14,423 bases of DNA, taken from positions 1-14,423 of the forward strand of contig JBMFVW010000033.1 of the NCBI GenBank assembly GCA_049965795.1, given 5' to 3'. This document shows, one piece after another, positions 5,767 through 12,925 of the stretch (the stretch's first letter is position 1; every line of letters begins with the position of its first letter). This DNA comes from Acidulodesulfobacterium_A sp049965795. GTDB lineage: Bacteria; SZUA-79; Acidulodesulfobacterales; Acidulodesulfobacteraceae. The notes under the pieces are model-generated. The model ran no database searches, had not been told where the DNA came from, and worked only from the letters and a program-made list of their open reading frames with translations. Both the position numbers and the translations under genes were made by a program.

Positions 5767-8700
5767 TTACAAATTCTCGTGAATATCTTCTTTATGCCAT
5801 CTTCTACCTTCTATCATGTAATATAGCACGGGAATAACGATAAGCGTAAGCGTCGTGGAAGCTATCATTCCGAAAATAAGCGCCCATGCAAGTCCGTTCC
5901 AAACAGGGTCTGTTACTAATATAGCAGAACCGAATACTACTGCAAGAGCCGTTATAATAATAGGTCTTGCCCTCATTGATCCTGCCGCTACGAGTGAATC
6001 TATTATATTATATCCTTCTTTTTTTCTGTCGTTGATAAATTCAAGCAGAAGAAGCGAATTTCTTATAACTATGCCCGAAAGAGCAATAGCGCCTATCATG
6101 GAAGTAGCGGTAAAATAAACCCCTATTAAACCGAAACCGGGCATTATTCCAATCATTTCAAGCGGTATAGCGCCCATAAGTATTAACGGTATTATAAAAG
6201 AACCCGTATAACCCACAAGCAATATATAAATTAGCAAAATTGCAATACCCATAGCCGCGCCTAACTGGGCAAAAACTTTAAGCGTCAGGTGCCATTCGCC
6301 TCCCCAACGGATTCTATAGCCTGTCGGAAGCGGATGCTTTAAGAAATGCAGGAAAAGGTCTAAATTTGCATACATAGGACTTCTTTTGACTACTTTTCCG
6401 TAAACATAGACAACGGATTTTAAATCTCTCTGATATATCATATTATGCAGATAGCCGCGTTTTATTTTTACTACGGAATTTAAAGGCACTAATCTTCCGG
6501 CATACGGCGCATAAATCCATACGGAAGACAATGCATTGACGTCCGTCCTGAAATCGTTCGGCATTCTCAAAAATATATCTTCCTGATGCAAATGCTCTTT
6601 CTTGTGTATCGTTCCTACGCTCATGCCGTTGTTTAAAATATAAAGCGACTGAGCTATCATTTGAGTAGTTATTCCCATAAGAGCCGCTTTTCTTCTTCTG
6701 ATTATAAGCATTATTTTTCTAATCCGTTTTTTATAAGAAGAATTTACGTCGGTAACGCCCCTCGTTTTTTTCATCCTCGCTTCCACTATTTTGGAAAGCT
6801 TTTCCTGCTCTTTATAATTATTGCCGTATATTTCTGCGACGATAGTAGATTTTACCGGAGGTCCCGGCGGGCTTTCCAGTACTTTTACGTCGGCATTATA
6901 TTCTTTTCCTATTTTATGAACTTCAGGAAGTATATTTAATACAAGTTGATGCGACGAAGTGCTTCTTTTGTTTTTATTTATTAAATTAACTCTTATTTCC
7001 GAATACCAGCTTGCATTCCTAAAATTTGCGCCCCTCAAAAGACCGGAAAAATCTATTACGGAAGGCGTGCCTACAGTAATTACGTAATTTTTTACCTGTT
7101 TTATACGTTTTAAATAATTAACTATGTGCATCGTAGCGATATTTGTAGATTCAAACGTAGAACCCGGACGTTTATTGACCGTAATTAAAAAAGTGTTTGT
7201 ATTGGCTACCGGAAGCATTTTAAATTTAACAATTTTTAAAACGGGAAGAGACATTGCCAAAATAAATAAAATTATTATAACCGACATAAAAATATATCTT
7301 TTCTTTTTGTTTAACAACAGGGGTTTTAATATTCTTGCATATAATCCGGAATTAACGTCTTTCCCTTCTTCTTTTAATTCTTTTTTCCTTAAAAGAGCCA
7401 TTCCCTTTTCGTTTGCCATTAATTTAAGATAAAACCAAGGAACTACCGTAAGAGCCACAAATAAAGAAACCAGCATTGCTATAGGCACGTTAAAAGGAAT
7501 AGGTCTCATATACGGCCCCATCATGCCTCCGACAAAAAGCATAGGAATAAAAGAAGATATAACCGCAAGAGTCGCAAAAAAATTAGGGTTTCCTATTTCA
7601 TTTACGGCGTCCACGGCATATGTCGGCAGAACGTTTCTTTCCCTCGAAAAAACCCTCTCTATGTTGTCTATTACGACGATCGCGTTATCGACTAAAAGTC
7701 CCAAAGAAAGAATAAGGGCAAACAGCGTAATTCTATTGAGTGTCTGATGAAAAACGTATGCAATGCCGAGGGTCAAAAAAAGCATAAGCGGAATCGTAAA
7801 AGCGACTATAAAAGCTTCTCTCCAGCCCAGTATAAGCAGAAGCAGGACTATTACTATTATTATGCTTATAATTAGATGAAACAGCAGTTTATTTACCGCA
7901 TTGTTCGCTTTTTTGCCGTCGTTTCTGGTTATCGTATAATGAACTCCCGCGGGCAGACTTGTTTCGGCTATTCTGCGGAATTTGGCAACAACGTTATCGA
8001 CGACGGTAACGGCATTTTTGCCCCTTCTTTTAGCAACGGCTATAGTAACAGCCGGATAAACCCCTTTAGCGTCTTTGATTATTCTGTCGTTTGCGTTAAT
8101 ATTTCTGTAATGACTGCCGAATCCTATTTCCGATAAAAAATTTAAAGATTTATATGAAGCTTTAATCTTTGCTACGTCTTTTAAATAAACCGGCTTGCCG
8201 TTATAAACCGATATTATAAAGTTTTTAACCGATCTCGCGTGATGAAAATATCCGCCTGCCGTAATAAACGTTTTTTTATTGTCGTTCCTTAAAAAACCTG
8301 CAGGCATATTAACGTTAGTATTTTTAAGCTCCTGCGCTATCATAAGCGGAGAAACGTTGTATGCAGCCATTTTTACCGGATTAAGGTAAACGTTCAGCTG
8401 TTTATATCTGGCTCCGTTTAAAGAGGTTACCCCCGTTCCCTTAACCGAATCTAATTTATCCAAGATTCTGCCGGCTATAGTCGTCAGATATCCCGCATCG
8501 TATTTTTTACTCCATAACGTGATATTAAGAATAGGAACGTGATTTACGTCAATAGGTTTTATAAGCGGACGCATTACGCCTTTCGGAATTTCATCCAAGT
8601 TCGAAAAGACTTTATTGTAAATATCGACTAGGCTTTTGTCGCGGCTTGCATTTACGTGAAACTGCACGGTCACTATAGACTCGGAATTCATAGATATAGA

Positions 8701-8958
8701 ATAAACGTGCTTTACGCCCGGAATCTGCCACATTTTTCTTTCTAAAGGACTTGTAACCAAATTTTTAACCTGCTCGGCGCTTGCTCCGGGAAACCTGACT
8801 ATTACGTTGGCGGCGGGAACTATAATCTGGGGATTATACTGCCTCGGCGTCAGCATAACCGCTATTATTCCGAAACCTATTATGAACAATATAAGAAGTA
8901 AAGTGATTTTATTTTCTATAAAATATTCGGTAATTTTAGCGTTGAAATTTTTATTCAT
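5767..8958 (-). CDS. RND-family efflux permease (AcrB-like inner-membrane subunit)
   Basis: This 1063-aa protein is a full-length RND permease, expected to form a trimer in the inner membrane and export substrate using the proton gradient. The N-terminal membrane helix is at about 17-36, the porter domain at about 37-360, the first helix bundle at about 360-515, a second porter segment from about 580 to 895, and the last bundle from about 898 to 1048. In the helix-4 motif GLLVDNAIVVIDNIERVF, the first relay Asp is kept (D424) but the second is Asn (N425). The helix-10 segment GIVIRNSLLLLEFI has Arg where AcrB has its Lys, and RARPIIITALAVVFG keeps the helix-11 Arg. The start at 8958 has AAGGAG (8971-8976), with a long 12-nt spacer. 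It lies 70 nt after its adaptor gene. No outer-membrane TolC-type gene is adjacent. Drug-type or metal-type substrate cannot be told from the sequence. Confidence 0.88.
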   Translation of the reverse strand: MNKNFNAKITEYFIENKITLLLILFIIGFGIIAVMLTPRQYNPQIIVPAANVIVRFPGASAEQVKNLVTSPLERKMWQIPGVKHVYSISMNSESIVTVQFHVNASRDKSLVDIYNKVFSNLDEIPKGVMRPLIKPIDVNHVPILNITLWSKKYDAGYLTTIAGRILDKLDSVKGTGVTSLNGARYKQLNVYLNPVKMAAYNVSPLMIAQELKNTNVNMPAGFLRNDNKKTFITAGGYFHHARSVKNFIISVYNGKPVYLKDVAKIKASYKSLNFLSEIGFGSHYRNINANDRIIKDAKGVYPAVTIAVAKRRGKNAVTVVDNVVAKFRRIAETSLPAGVHYTITRNDGKKANNAVNKLLFHLIISIIIVIVLLLLILGWREAFIVAFTIPLMLFLTLGIAYVFHQTLNRITLFALILSLGLLVDNAIVVIDNIERVFSRERNVLPTYAVDAVNEIGNPNFFATLAVISSFIPMLFVGGMMGPYMRPIPFNVPIAMLVSLFVALTVVPWFYLKLMANEKGMALLRKKELKEEGKDVNSGLYARILKPLLLNKKKRYIFMSVIIILFILAMSLPVLKIVKFKMLPVANTNTFLITVNKRPGSTFESTNIATMHIVNYLKRIKQVKNYVITVGTPSVIDFSGLLRGANFRNASWYSEIRVNLINKNKRSTSSHQLVLNILPEVHKIGKEYNADVKVLESPPGPPVKSTIVAEIYGNNYKEQEKLSKIVEARMKKTRGVTDVNSSYKKRIRKIMLIIRRRKAALMGITTQMIAQSLYILNNGMSVGTIHKKEHLHQEDIFLRMPNDFRTDVNALSSVWIYAPYAGRLVPLNSVVKIKRGYLHNMIYQRDLKSVVYVYGKVVKRSPMYANLDLFLHFLKHPLPTGYRIRWGGEWHLTLKVFAQLGAAMGIAILLIYILLVGYTGSFIIPLILMGAIPLEMIGIMPGFGLIGVYFTATSMIGAIALSGIVIRNSLLLLEFINDRKKEGYNIIDSLVAAGSMRARPIIITALAVVFGSAILVTDPVWNGLAWALIFGMIASTTLTLIVIPVLYYMIEGRRWHKEDIHENL

Positions 8959-9028
8959 CTATTTATAAAACTCCTTATGTTTCTTTTATTTCTTTTAAGC
9001 GAATGCCGTTTATATTAGGGCTGCCGGT

Positions 9029-10105
9029 TTATTTATTTTCTGCCGCAGCCGCAAAGTTTGGACTTACGTAATCGCCGATATCTATTTTATTTAATTTACC
9101 TGTTATAACCGTCATTCCCGGATTTAATCCGTTTAAAATTACGATGAATTTTTTCTTATAAACAGGTCCTTTCTTTACCGGCTGAAACATAACCTGTCCC
9201 GATTTGCCCTCGATATACACGCCGGTTATGCCGAGCCTTCTGACTACGGCGCTTTTAGGGACAATCAAAGCTTTTTTCGTGCCTATTTTCAAATAAGCCA
9301 CCCCGTACATTCCCGGCATTAGCCCGTCCACATCTGATTTTGATATGGAAATCCTTATTAAAACCGAGTGGGAGTAAGGATTTGCCGAGCGGACGACGGA
9401 TGCTATTTTTCCTTTTATAGTCTTATTTATAGAAGAAAATTGCAGATTTACGGCGCCGCCGTTTTTAATTTTATCGTAATATTTAACGTTCACGGAAGTC
9501 TTGAACTCTAAATTTTTAACTCCCTGTATCATAAGAAGCATCTGCCCCGGCGCAACCAGATCACCCATTGAAACATTCTTTTTAACGATAATTCCGTTTA
9601 TAGGAGAATATATGTTTTTATAATTCAAATAACTTCCGGCTTCATTTAGATCAGCCTTCGCAACGTTATACTGCATCAGCGTATTGTCGTATGTCTGGCG
9701 CGAAACCGAATTTTCGGCGTATAATCTTTTAATTCTGTCGTAAGTTTTTTTTGCATTGACGAATCCTGCTTTAGCGGCGTAATATTTTGAAGCTATTTCC
9801 GGTGCGCTTAATTTCAATAAGAGTTCTCCTCTGTTAACCGGCTGACCCTGATGAATGTCTTCCATGACTATATAACCCATTATATGCGCGGAAATAACCG
9901 TATTATTTAAAGAATCCGTATTGCCTGGAGATTTAAGGAAATTAGGCATTAAAGTATATTCGGTTTTATATGCGGCGACGGATATTTTATTTTCTGCTTT
10001 TTCTTTATAAGCGGATTTTTCGGAGCATCCGCTTAACGATAAGGACAAAACTGCCATTATAAAAGCCGTAGTTAAAATACCGTAAAATATTCTTTTTTTT
10101 CTCAT
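9029..10105 (-). CDS. RND periplasmic adaptor (HlyD/AcrA-type membrane-fusion lipoprotein)
   Basis: This 358-aa protein begins with a lipoprotein signal peptide: KKR, a hydrophobic stretch, and the lipobox LSGC with the lipidated Cys at 27. It is therefore predicted to be anchored in the inner membrane facing the periplasm. The first lipoyl half-motif is at about 71-100, a helical hairpin at about 103-162, the second lipoyl half (YSPINGIIVKKNVSMGDLVAPG) at 166-187, the beta-barrel at about 196-265 and the membrane-proximal domain after that. It should link the downstream RND permease to an outer-membrane channel that is not encoded in this window. ATG at 10105 has a GGGGAG Shine-Dalgarno (10112-10117) 6 nt upstream. 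The stop is 70 nt before the permease start, so the two are almost certainly one operon. Confidence 0.88.
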   Translation of the reverse strand: MRKKRIFYGILTTAFIMAVLSLSLSGCSEKSAYKEKAENKISVAAYKTEYTLMPNFLKSPGNTDSLNNTVISAHIMGYIVMEDIHQGQPVNRGELLLKLSAPEIASKYYAAKAGFVNAKKTYDRIKRLYAENSVSRQTYDNTLMQYNVAKADLNEAGSYLNYKNIYSPINGIIVKKNVSMGDLVAPGQMLLMIQGVKNLEFKTSVNVKYYDKIKNGGAVNLQFSSINKTIKGKIASVVRSANPYSHSVLIRISISKSDVDGLMPGMYGVAYLKIGTKKALIVPKSAVVRRLGITGVYIEGKSGQVMFQPVKKGPVYKKKFIVILNGLNPGMTVITGKLNKIDIGDYVSPNFAAAAENK

Positions 10106-10184
10106 CGACTGCTCCCCTTTAATATCTTATTTTCGCAATTCTGAAATTTATATCGGTTATTTGCTATATGTTATATTTTTAAAT

Positions 10185-10214
10185 AATATATAATATCATA
10201 TATATGAATATCAA
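10185..10214 (-). promoter_or_regulatory. Possible promoter for the efflux operon
   Basis: In the 144-nt gap between the GspF-like gene and the adaptor, the minus strand has TTGATA (10209-10214), an 18-nt spacer and TATATT (10185-10190). The whole gap is extremely AT-rich, so such matches are expected by chance. The gap length and position make an operon boundary here reasonable. Confidence 0.35.
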
Positions 10215-10249
10215 TATATAATAATATTATCATTTTTGTATATTAAATA

Positions 10250-11464
10250 TCAACCTTTTTTTGCAAAATTTATAACGTCGAAAGCCGGCAGGTATATAGC
10301 GAGTATAATAAATAAAACGATGCCGAAAATTACGGTAAGGAAGATAGGTTCTATGCTGGTATGTATCATGCTTATACGGTGGTCCAACTCTTCGTCGAAA
10401 TAGTCTGCTACCCTTGCAAGCATTTCGTCTATCTGTCCCGTTTCTTCTCCTATGCTTAACATCTGTATAATTATACCTGAAAATATTTCGGAATTTTTAA
10501 AACTCTCCGTTATGGATTTGCCTTTTGAAACGTCCGTTTGAATATCGTCTATTTTATTTAAAATAAATTTGTTGCCGGTCTCGTTTTTAACTAATTCAAA
10601 AACTTTATTTACCGGCAGTCCGCTTTTATATAAAAGTCCGAATATTCTGACGAATCTGCTCATAGCAGATTTATAAAAAATCGTACCGAATATCGGCATA
10701 TTAAGTTTGCATTTATCCCACAATGGCTGTCCGTAAGAGGAATATGAATAAATTGCCGCAGCTGCAATAAGTATAACAGCTGCAATAAATAACGACAGCC
10801 ATTCGTTTACCGTAAAATTAGATAAATCCACAAGGATTTTTGTTTCTATAGGAAGTTTTACGTTAAATTTTTTATAAAAAGACGTAAATCTAGGCATTAT
10901 AAAACCTAAAAAAATTATTAATGCTATTACGATTAAGGAAACAACTATCTTAGGATAAAATACGGCTCTTTCAACTTTAGCTTTTACGGTTATTTCTTTT
11001 TCGGTTAAAAGAGCTAATTTTACCAGCGTATCATATAAAAGACCGCTCGATTCACCGATTTCGACCATATCGACGTAAATTTCCGAAAAAATTTTAGGAT
11101 GCTTGGCTAAACTCTTAGATAAAGTCATTCCGTTTTCTACGTCAAACTTAACTCCGATCAGAACTTCTTTAAATTTTCTGTTTCTCGTAAATTCTATTAA
11201 TAATCCGAGGCTTTTGCTTATTGACACGCCCGACTGGTAAAGAACGGCAAGCTGTCTCGAAAAAACTACTACGTCTTTTTTGGTAACATTGTAAAATGCC
11301 GGAAAAAAATCTTTAAGATAAAAGCTTGAAGCTTCTTCTATAGATATAGGTATCAGCTTCAATTCCTCTATCTGCTTTTCCGCTAAAACCGAAGTAGAAG
11401 ACTCTATTTTGCCTGTAACGAATTCGCCGCGTCTGTCTTTTGCCCTGTAATTATAAATAGCCAT
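10250..11464 (-). CDS. GspF/PilC-type inner-membrane platform protein (orphan)
   Basis: This 404-aa protein has the length and double-domain layout of the T2SF family, which forms the inner-membrane platform of type II secretion or type IV pilus machines. Two tandem copies of the helical cytoplasmic domain are seen: FSRQLAVLYQSGVS (68-81) with EIGESSGLL (135-143), then FVRIFGLLYKSGLP with SIGEETGQIDEML (337-349). Membrane segments lie at about 170-190, 221-240 and 372-392. The N-terminal YNYRAKDRRGEFVTGKIE is typical. No ATPase (GspE/PilB), secretin or pilin gene is in the window, so it is an orphan here. The partners presumably lie elsewhere. ATG at 11464 has no recognisable Shine-Dalgarno in the 35-nt gap after aroD. 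The family is certain; pilus versus secretion role cannot be decided. Confidence 0.88.
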   Translation of the reverse strand: MAIYNYRAKDRRGEFVTGKIESSTSVLAEKQIEELKLIPISIEEASSFYLKDFFPAFYNVTKKDVVVFSRQLAVLYQSGVSISKSLGLLIEFTRNRKFKEVLIGVKFDVENGMTLSKSLAKHPKIFSEIYVDMVEIGESSGLLYDTLVKLALLTEKEITVKAKVERAVFYPKIVVSLIVIALIIFLGFIMPRFTSFYKKFNVKLPIETKILVDLSNFTVNEWLSLFIAAVILIAAAAIYSYSSYGQPLWDKCKLNMPIFGTIFYKSAMSRFVRIFGLLYKSGLPVNKVFELVKNETGNKFILNKIDDIQTDVSKGKSITESFKNSEIFSGIIIQMLSIGEETGQIDEMLARVADYFDEELDHRISMIHTSIEPIFLTVIFGIVLFIILAIYLPAFDVINFAKKG

Positions 11465-11499
11465 AATGAATATTATTATCGATTATTATTTATATAGTT

Positions 11500-12441
11500 T
11501 CATTGAGCTGTTCTGCTTAAAAATTTTACATCTTCATACAGTTCGTCAGGCTCAATCTGACCTGGGGCGGTAATGCCGAAAGGAGAAGAACAGTATGCCA
11601 TATATGATCCTTTAATTAAAGAAGATGCTCTGGTAATTGTCCCTTTTTTGCCCATTCCGAAAATTATAAATTCCGGAAAAGCTTTTTCGTCGGTAGATTT
11701 TATGAAACGTATCTTTATATTTTTTTCCGAAACCGACAAAACGTCTTCGTCGGATATTACCGTATCGGAAAGCTTAAAATAATCGGCTTTGAAATAGCTT
11801 GAATCCAAATAATATTTTACGGCATCGAGCAGGTCTATGCGTCCGTTAAAATCGTGGACAGATAAAATAACCTGCGATTTTTTTGAATGTGCGAATTCTA
11901 TAAAATTTTTTATAATCTTACTCTTCAAAATATCTAATTCGATATCGCATATGTCAATGCCGGATTCTATAACAGACTTTAAAAATTTAATTCTTTGTGG
12001 TTCCAGTCCTGTTTTCGTCTCATCCGCCGTATCTTCGCCGGCATCTGCAAAATTTAGACTGCGTTTGCCGCCTTTCTCTTCGATTTCTGCATCGGTATGC
12101 TGTTTTATAAATTTTTGTTTTTCCAAAAACGAAACCCGCCTGTTTGAATCGTAAAAAAAATCCCTGTTTGTTCCTATGGTTTTAATTCCTTTATCCTTCG
12201 CGTATAAAATTATTTTTTTAATTTCCGAAAGAACGCTTTCTTCGTTAAAATTACCGCCGTTCGAATCTGCCTCTGAACTATCCGCAATTTTAAAATTGCG
12301 GCGGTTGAATCGTAAAGTTTCGGCAATAGTATCAAACCTCAGCTCTATAAATTCAACGTCTTTGCTTTTAGCATAGTCTATTGCGCCGTATGCTTCTTTT
12401 AATGCCGTATTGCCTATCGACAGGCAGACTCTCGGTTTCAT
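11500..12441 (-). CDS. aroD: 3-dehydroquinate dehydratase, type I (AroD)
   Basis: AroD catalyses dehydration of 3-dehydroquinate to 3-dehydroshikimate, the third step of the shikimate pathway, through a Schiff-base lysine. Type I signatures are visible: CLSIG at the N-terminus, IELRFD (E33, R35), SVHDFNG (catalytic His H196), DYFKLSD (Schiff-base Lys K223), GMGKKGTITR (R271) and FGITAPGQIEPDEL at the end. At 313 aa it is longer than the usual 220-250. Extra acidic or charged stretches lie at about residues 52-70 and 115-150, between core strands. The first contains a 20-bp DNA palindrome. Its ATG (12441) overlaps the tautomerase stop as ATGA, indicating translational coupling, with AGGAAG upstream inside that gene. 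Catalytic residues are intact, so it should be active. Confidence 0.88.
   Translation of the reverse strand: MKPRVCLSIGNTALKEAYGAIDYAKSKDVEFIELRFDTIAETLRFNRRNFKIADSSEADSNGGNFNEESVLSEIKKIILYAKDKGIKTIGTNRDFFYDSNRRVSFLEKQKFIKQHTDAEIEEKGGKRSLNFADAGEDTADETKTGLEPQRIKFLKSVIESGIDICDIELDILKSKIIKNFIEFAHSKKSQVILSVHDFNGRIDLLDAVKYYLDSSYFKADYFKLSDTVISDEDVLSVSEKNIKIRFIKSTDEKAFPEFIIFGMGKKGTITRASSLIKGSYMAYCSSPFGITAPGQIEPDELYEDVKFLSRTAQ
12282..12301. repeat. 20-bp perfect palindrome inside aroD
   Basis: CCGCAATTTTAAAATTGCGG is fully self-complementary. It lies within aroD codons for roughly residues 47-53, at the border of a family-atypical insertion. It could form a cruciform or an mRNA hairpin, or be a remnant of a small palindromic element. 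It may equally reflect chance in AT-rich coding DNA. Confidence 0.7.
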
Positions 12442-12656
12442 TTGTTTTCTTCCTTTTGCGTCCGGGCTTTTATTTTATCGCAGGCTAATTCTCCGCCAAG
12501 TCCCCACTCGTCCGAAGGAAACTCTTCGACTACTACCCATACGTTATTTTCGTCTATGCTTAAACTTTCGGAAACGCTTTTTGTAATAGACTTAATTAAT
12601 TTTTTTTTCTGCTCTTTAGTTCTTCCTTCAAGCATTTTAATGGATACGAAAGGCAT
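12438..12656 (-). CDS. 4-oxalocrotonate tautomerase family protein
   Basis: This 72-aa protein begins Met-Pro, so Met removal exposes the catalytic Pro-1 of the tautomerase superfamily. Pro-1 and R11 (LEGR) are conserved, and the WGLGGEL segment matches the 4-OT FGIGGEL loop. Counting from Pro-1, the 4-OT R39 position is W and F50 is also W, so substrate binding must differ from classical 4-OT. The actual substrate is unknown. Small members of this group are often annotated as tautomerases without a defined pathway. ATG at 12656 has GGAGG (12666-12670) 9 nt upstream. It is the first gene of the tautomerase-aroD-GspF-like group, and its TGA overlaps the aroD ATG. Confidence 0.8.
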   Translation of the reverse strand: MPFVSIKMLEGRTKEQKKKLIKSITKSVSESLSIDENNVWVVVEEFPSDEWGLGGELACDKIKARTQKEENK

Positions 12657-12711
12657 ATTTTTTTTCCTCCTTTACTTATTCGCAATAGTTATATATAATT
12701 TTGTTTAAAAA

Positions 12712-12740
12712 ATTATAACAAAAATAATATTTTTAAACAA
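12712..12740 (-). promoter_or_regulatory. Sigma-70-type promoter for tautomerase-aroD group
   Basis: On the minus strand, TTGTTT (12735-12740) and a perfect TATAAT (12712-12717) are separated by 17 nt. This lies about 55 nt upstream of the tautomerase ATG. No competing promoter of similar quality is seen on this strand in the gap. Confidence 0.6.
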
Positions 12741-12811
12741 CGGCTTATTTATACTTTGCGGGGACGGAATTCAATTCTGCCCGGTCTCAATTTGAAATTA
12801 ATTTTTATTAT

Positions 12812-12821
12812 CGGTTAACCG
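12812..12821. repeat. 10-bp palindrome next to the sigma-28 promoter
   Basis: CGGTTAACCG is fully self-complementary and ends 2 nt before the -35 element of the sigma-28-type promoter at 12823-12849. Its place in a divergent intergenic region suggests a possible protein-binding site. It is short, so this is tentative. The rest of the 269-nt gap (12657-12925) holds the two divergent promoters and the larger inverted repeat, and no small ORF that I can support. Confidence 0.35.
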
Positions 12822-12822
12822 T

Positions 12823-12849
12823 TATAGTTTCTTTATATAATGCCGATTA
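12823..12849 (+). promoter_or_regulatory. Sigma-28 (FliA)-type promoter for the chemotaxis receptor
   Basis: TATAGTTT, an 11-nt spacer and GCCGATTA match the flagellar sigma-28 consensus (TAAAGTTT, 11 nt, GCCGATAA) with one mismatch in each box and the correct spacing. Transcription would start near 12856, about 70 nt before the receptor ATG. This fits the frequent control of chemoreceptors by the flagellar sigma factor and implies a motile, flagellated organism. Confidence 0.75.
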
Positions 12850-12858
12850 TATAAAGAA
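12829..12858. repeat. Perfect 13-bp inverted repeat overlapping the sigma-28 promoter
   Basis: Left arm 12829-12841 (TTCTTTATATAAT) and right arm 12846-12858 (ATTATATAAAGAA) pair perfectly around the 4-nt loop GCCG. The loop is the start of the sigma-28 -10 box, and the arms cover the promoter spacer and the expected transcription start. No T-run follows, so a terminator is unlikely. An operator for a dimeric regulator is the natural reading, but unproven. Confidence 0.65.
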
Positions 12859-12925
12859 GAAATAAAAATTTGTAAAACTTTAAATATATATAATACATAA
12901 TAATACACATTAGGAGGAAAGATTT

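Noticed and set aside
10135..10249. AT-rich replication-origin-like tract
   Set aside because: The stretch is AT-rich but lacks DnaA-box-like repeats; a simple intergenic promoter region is sufficient.
12829..12858. Intrinsic terminator between divergent genes
   Set aside because: There is no gene end next to it and no T-run after it, and it coincides with a well-spaced sigma-28 promoter.
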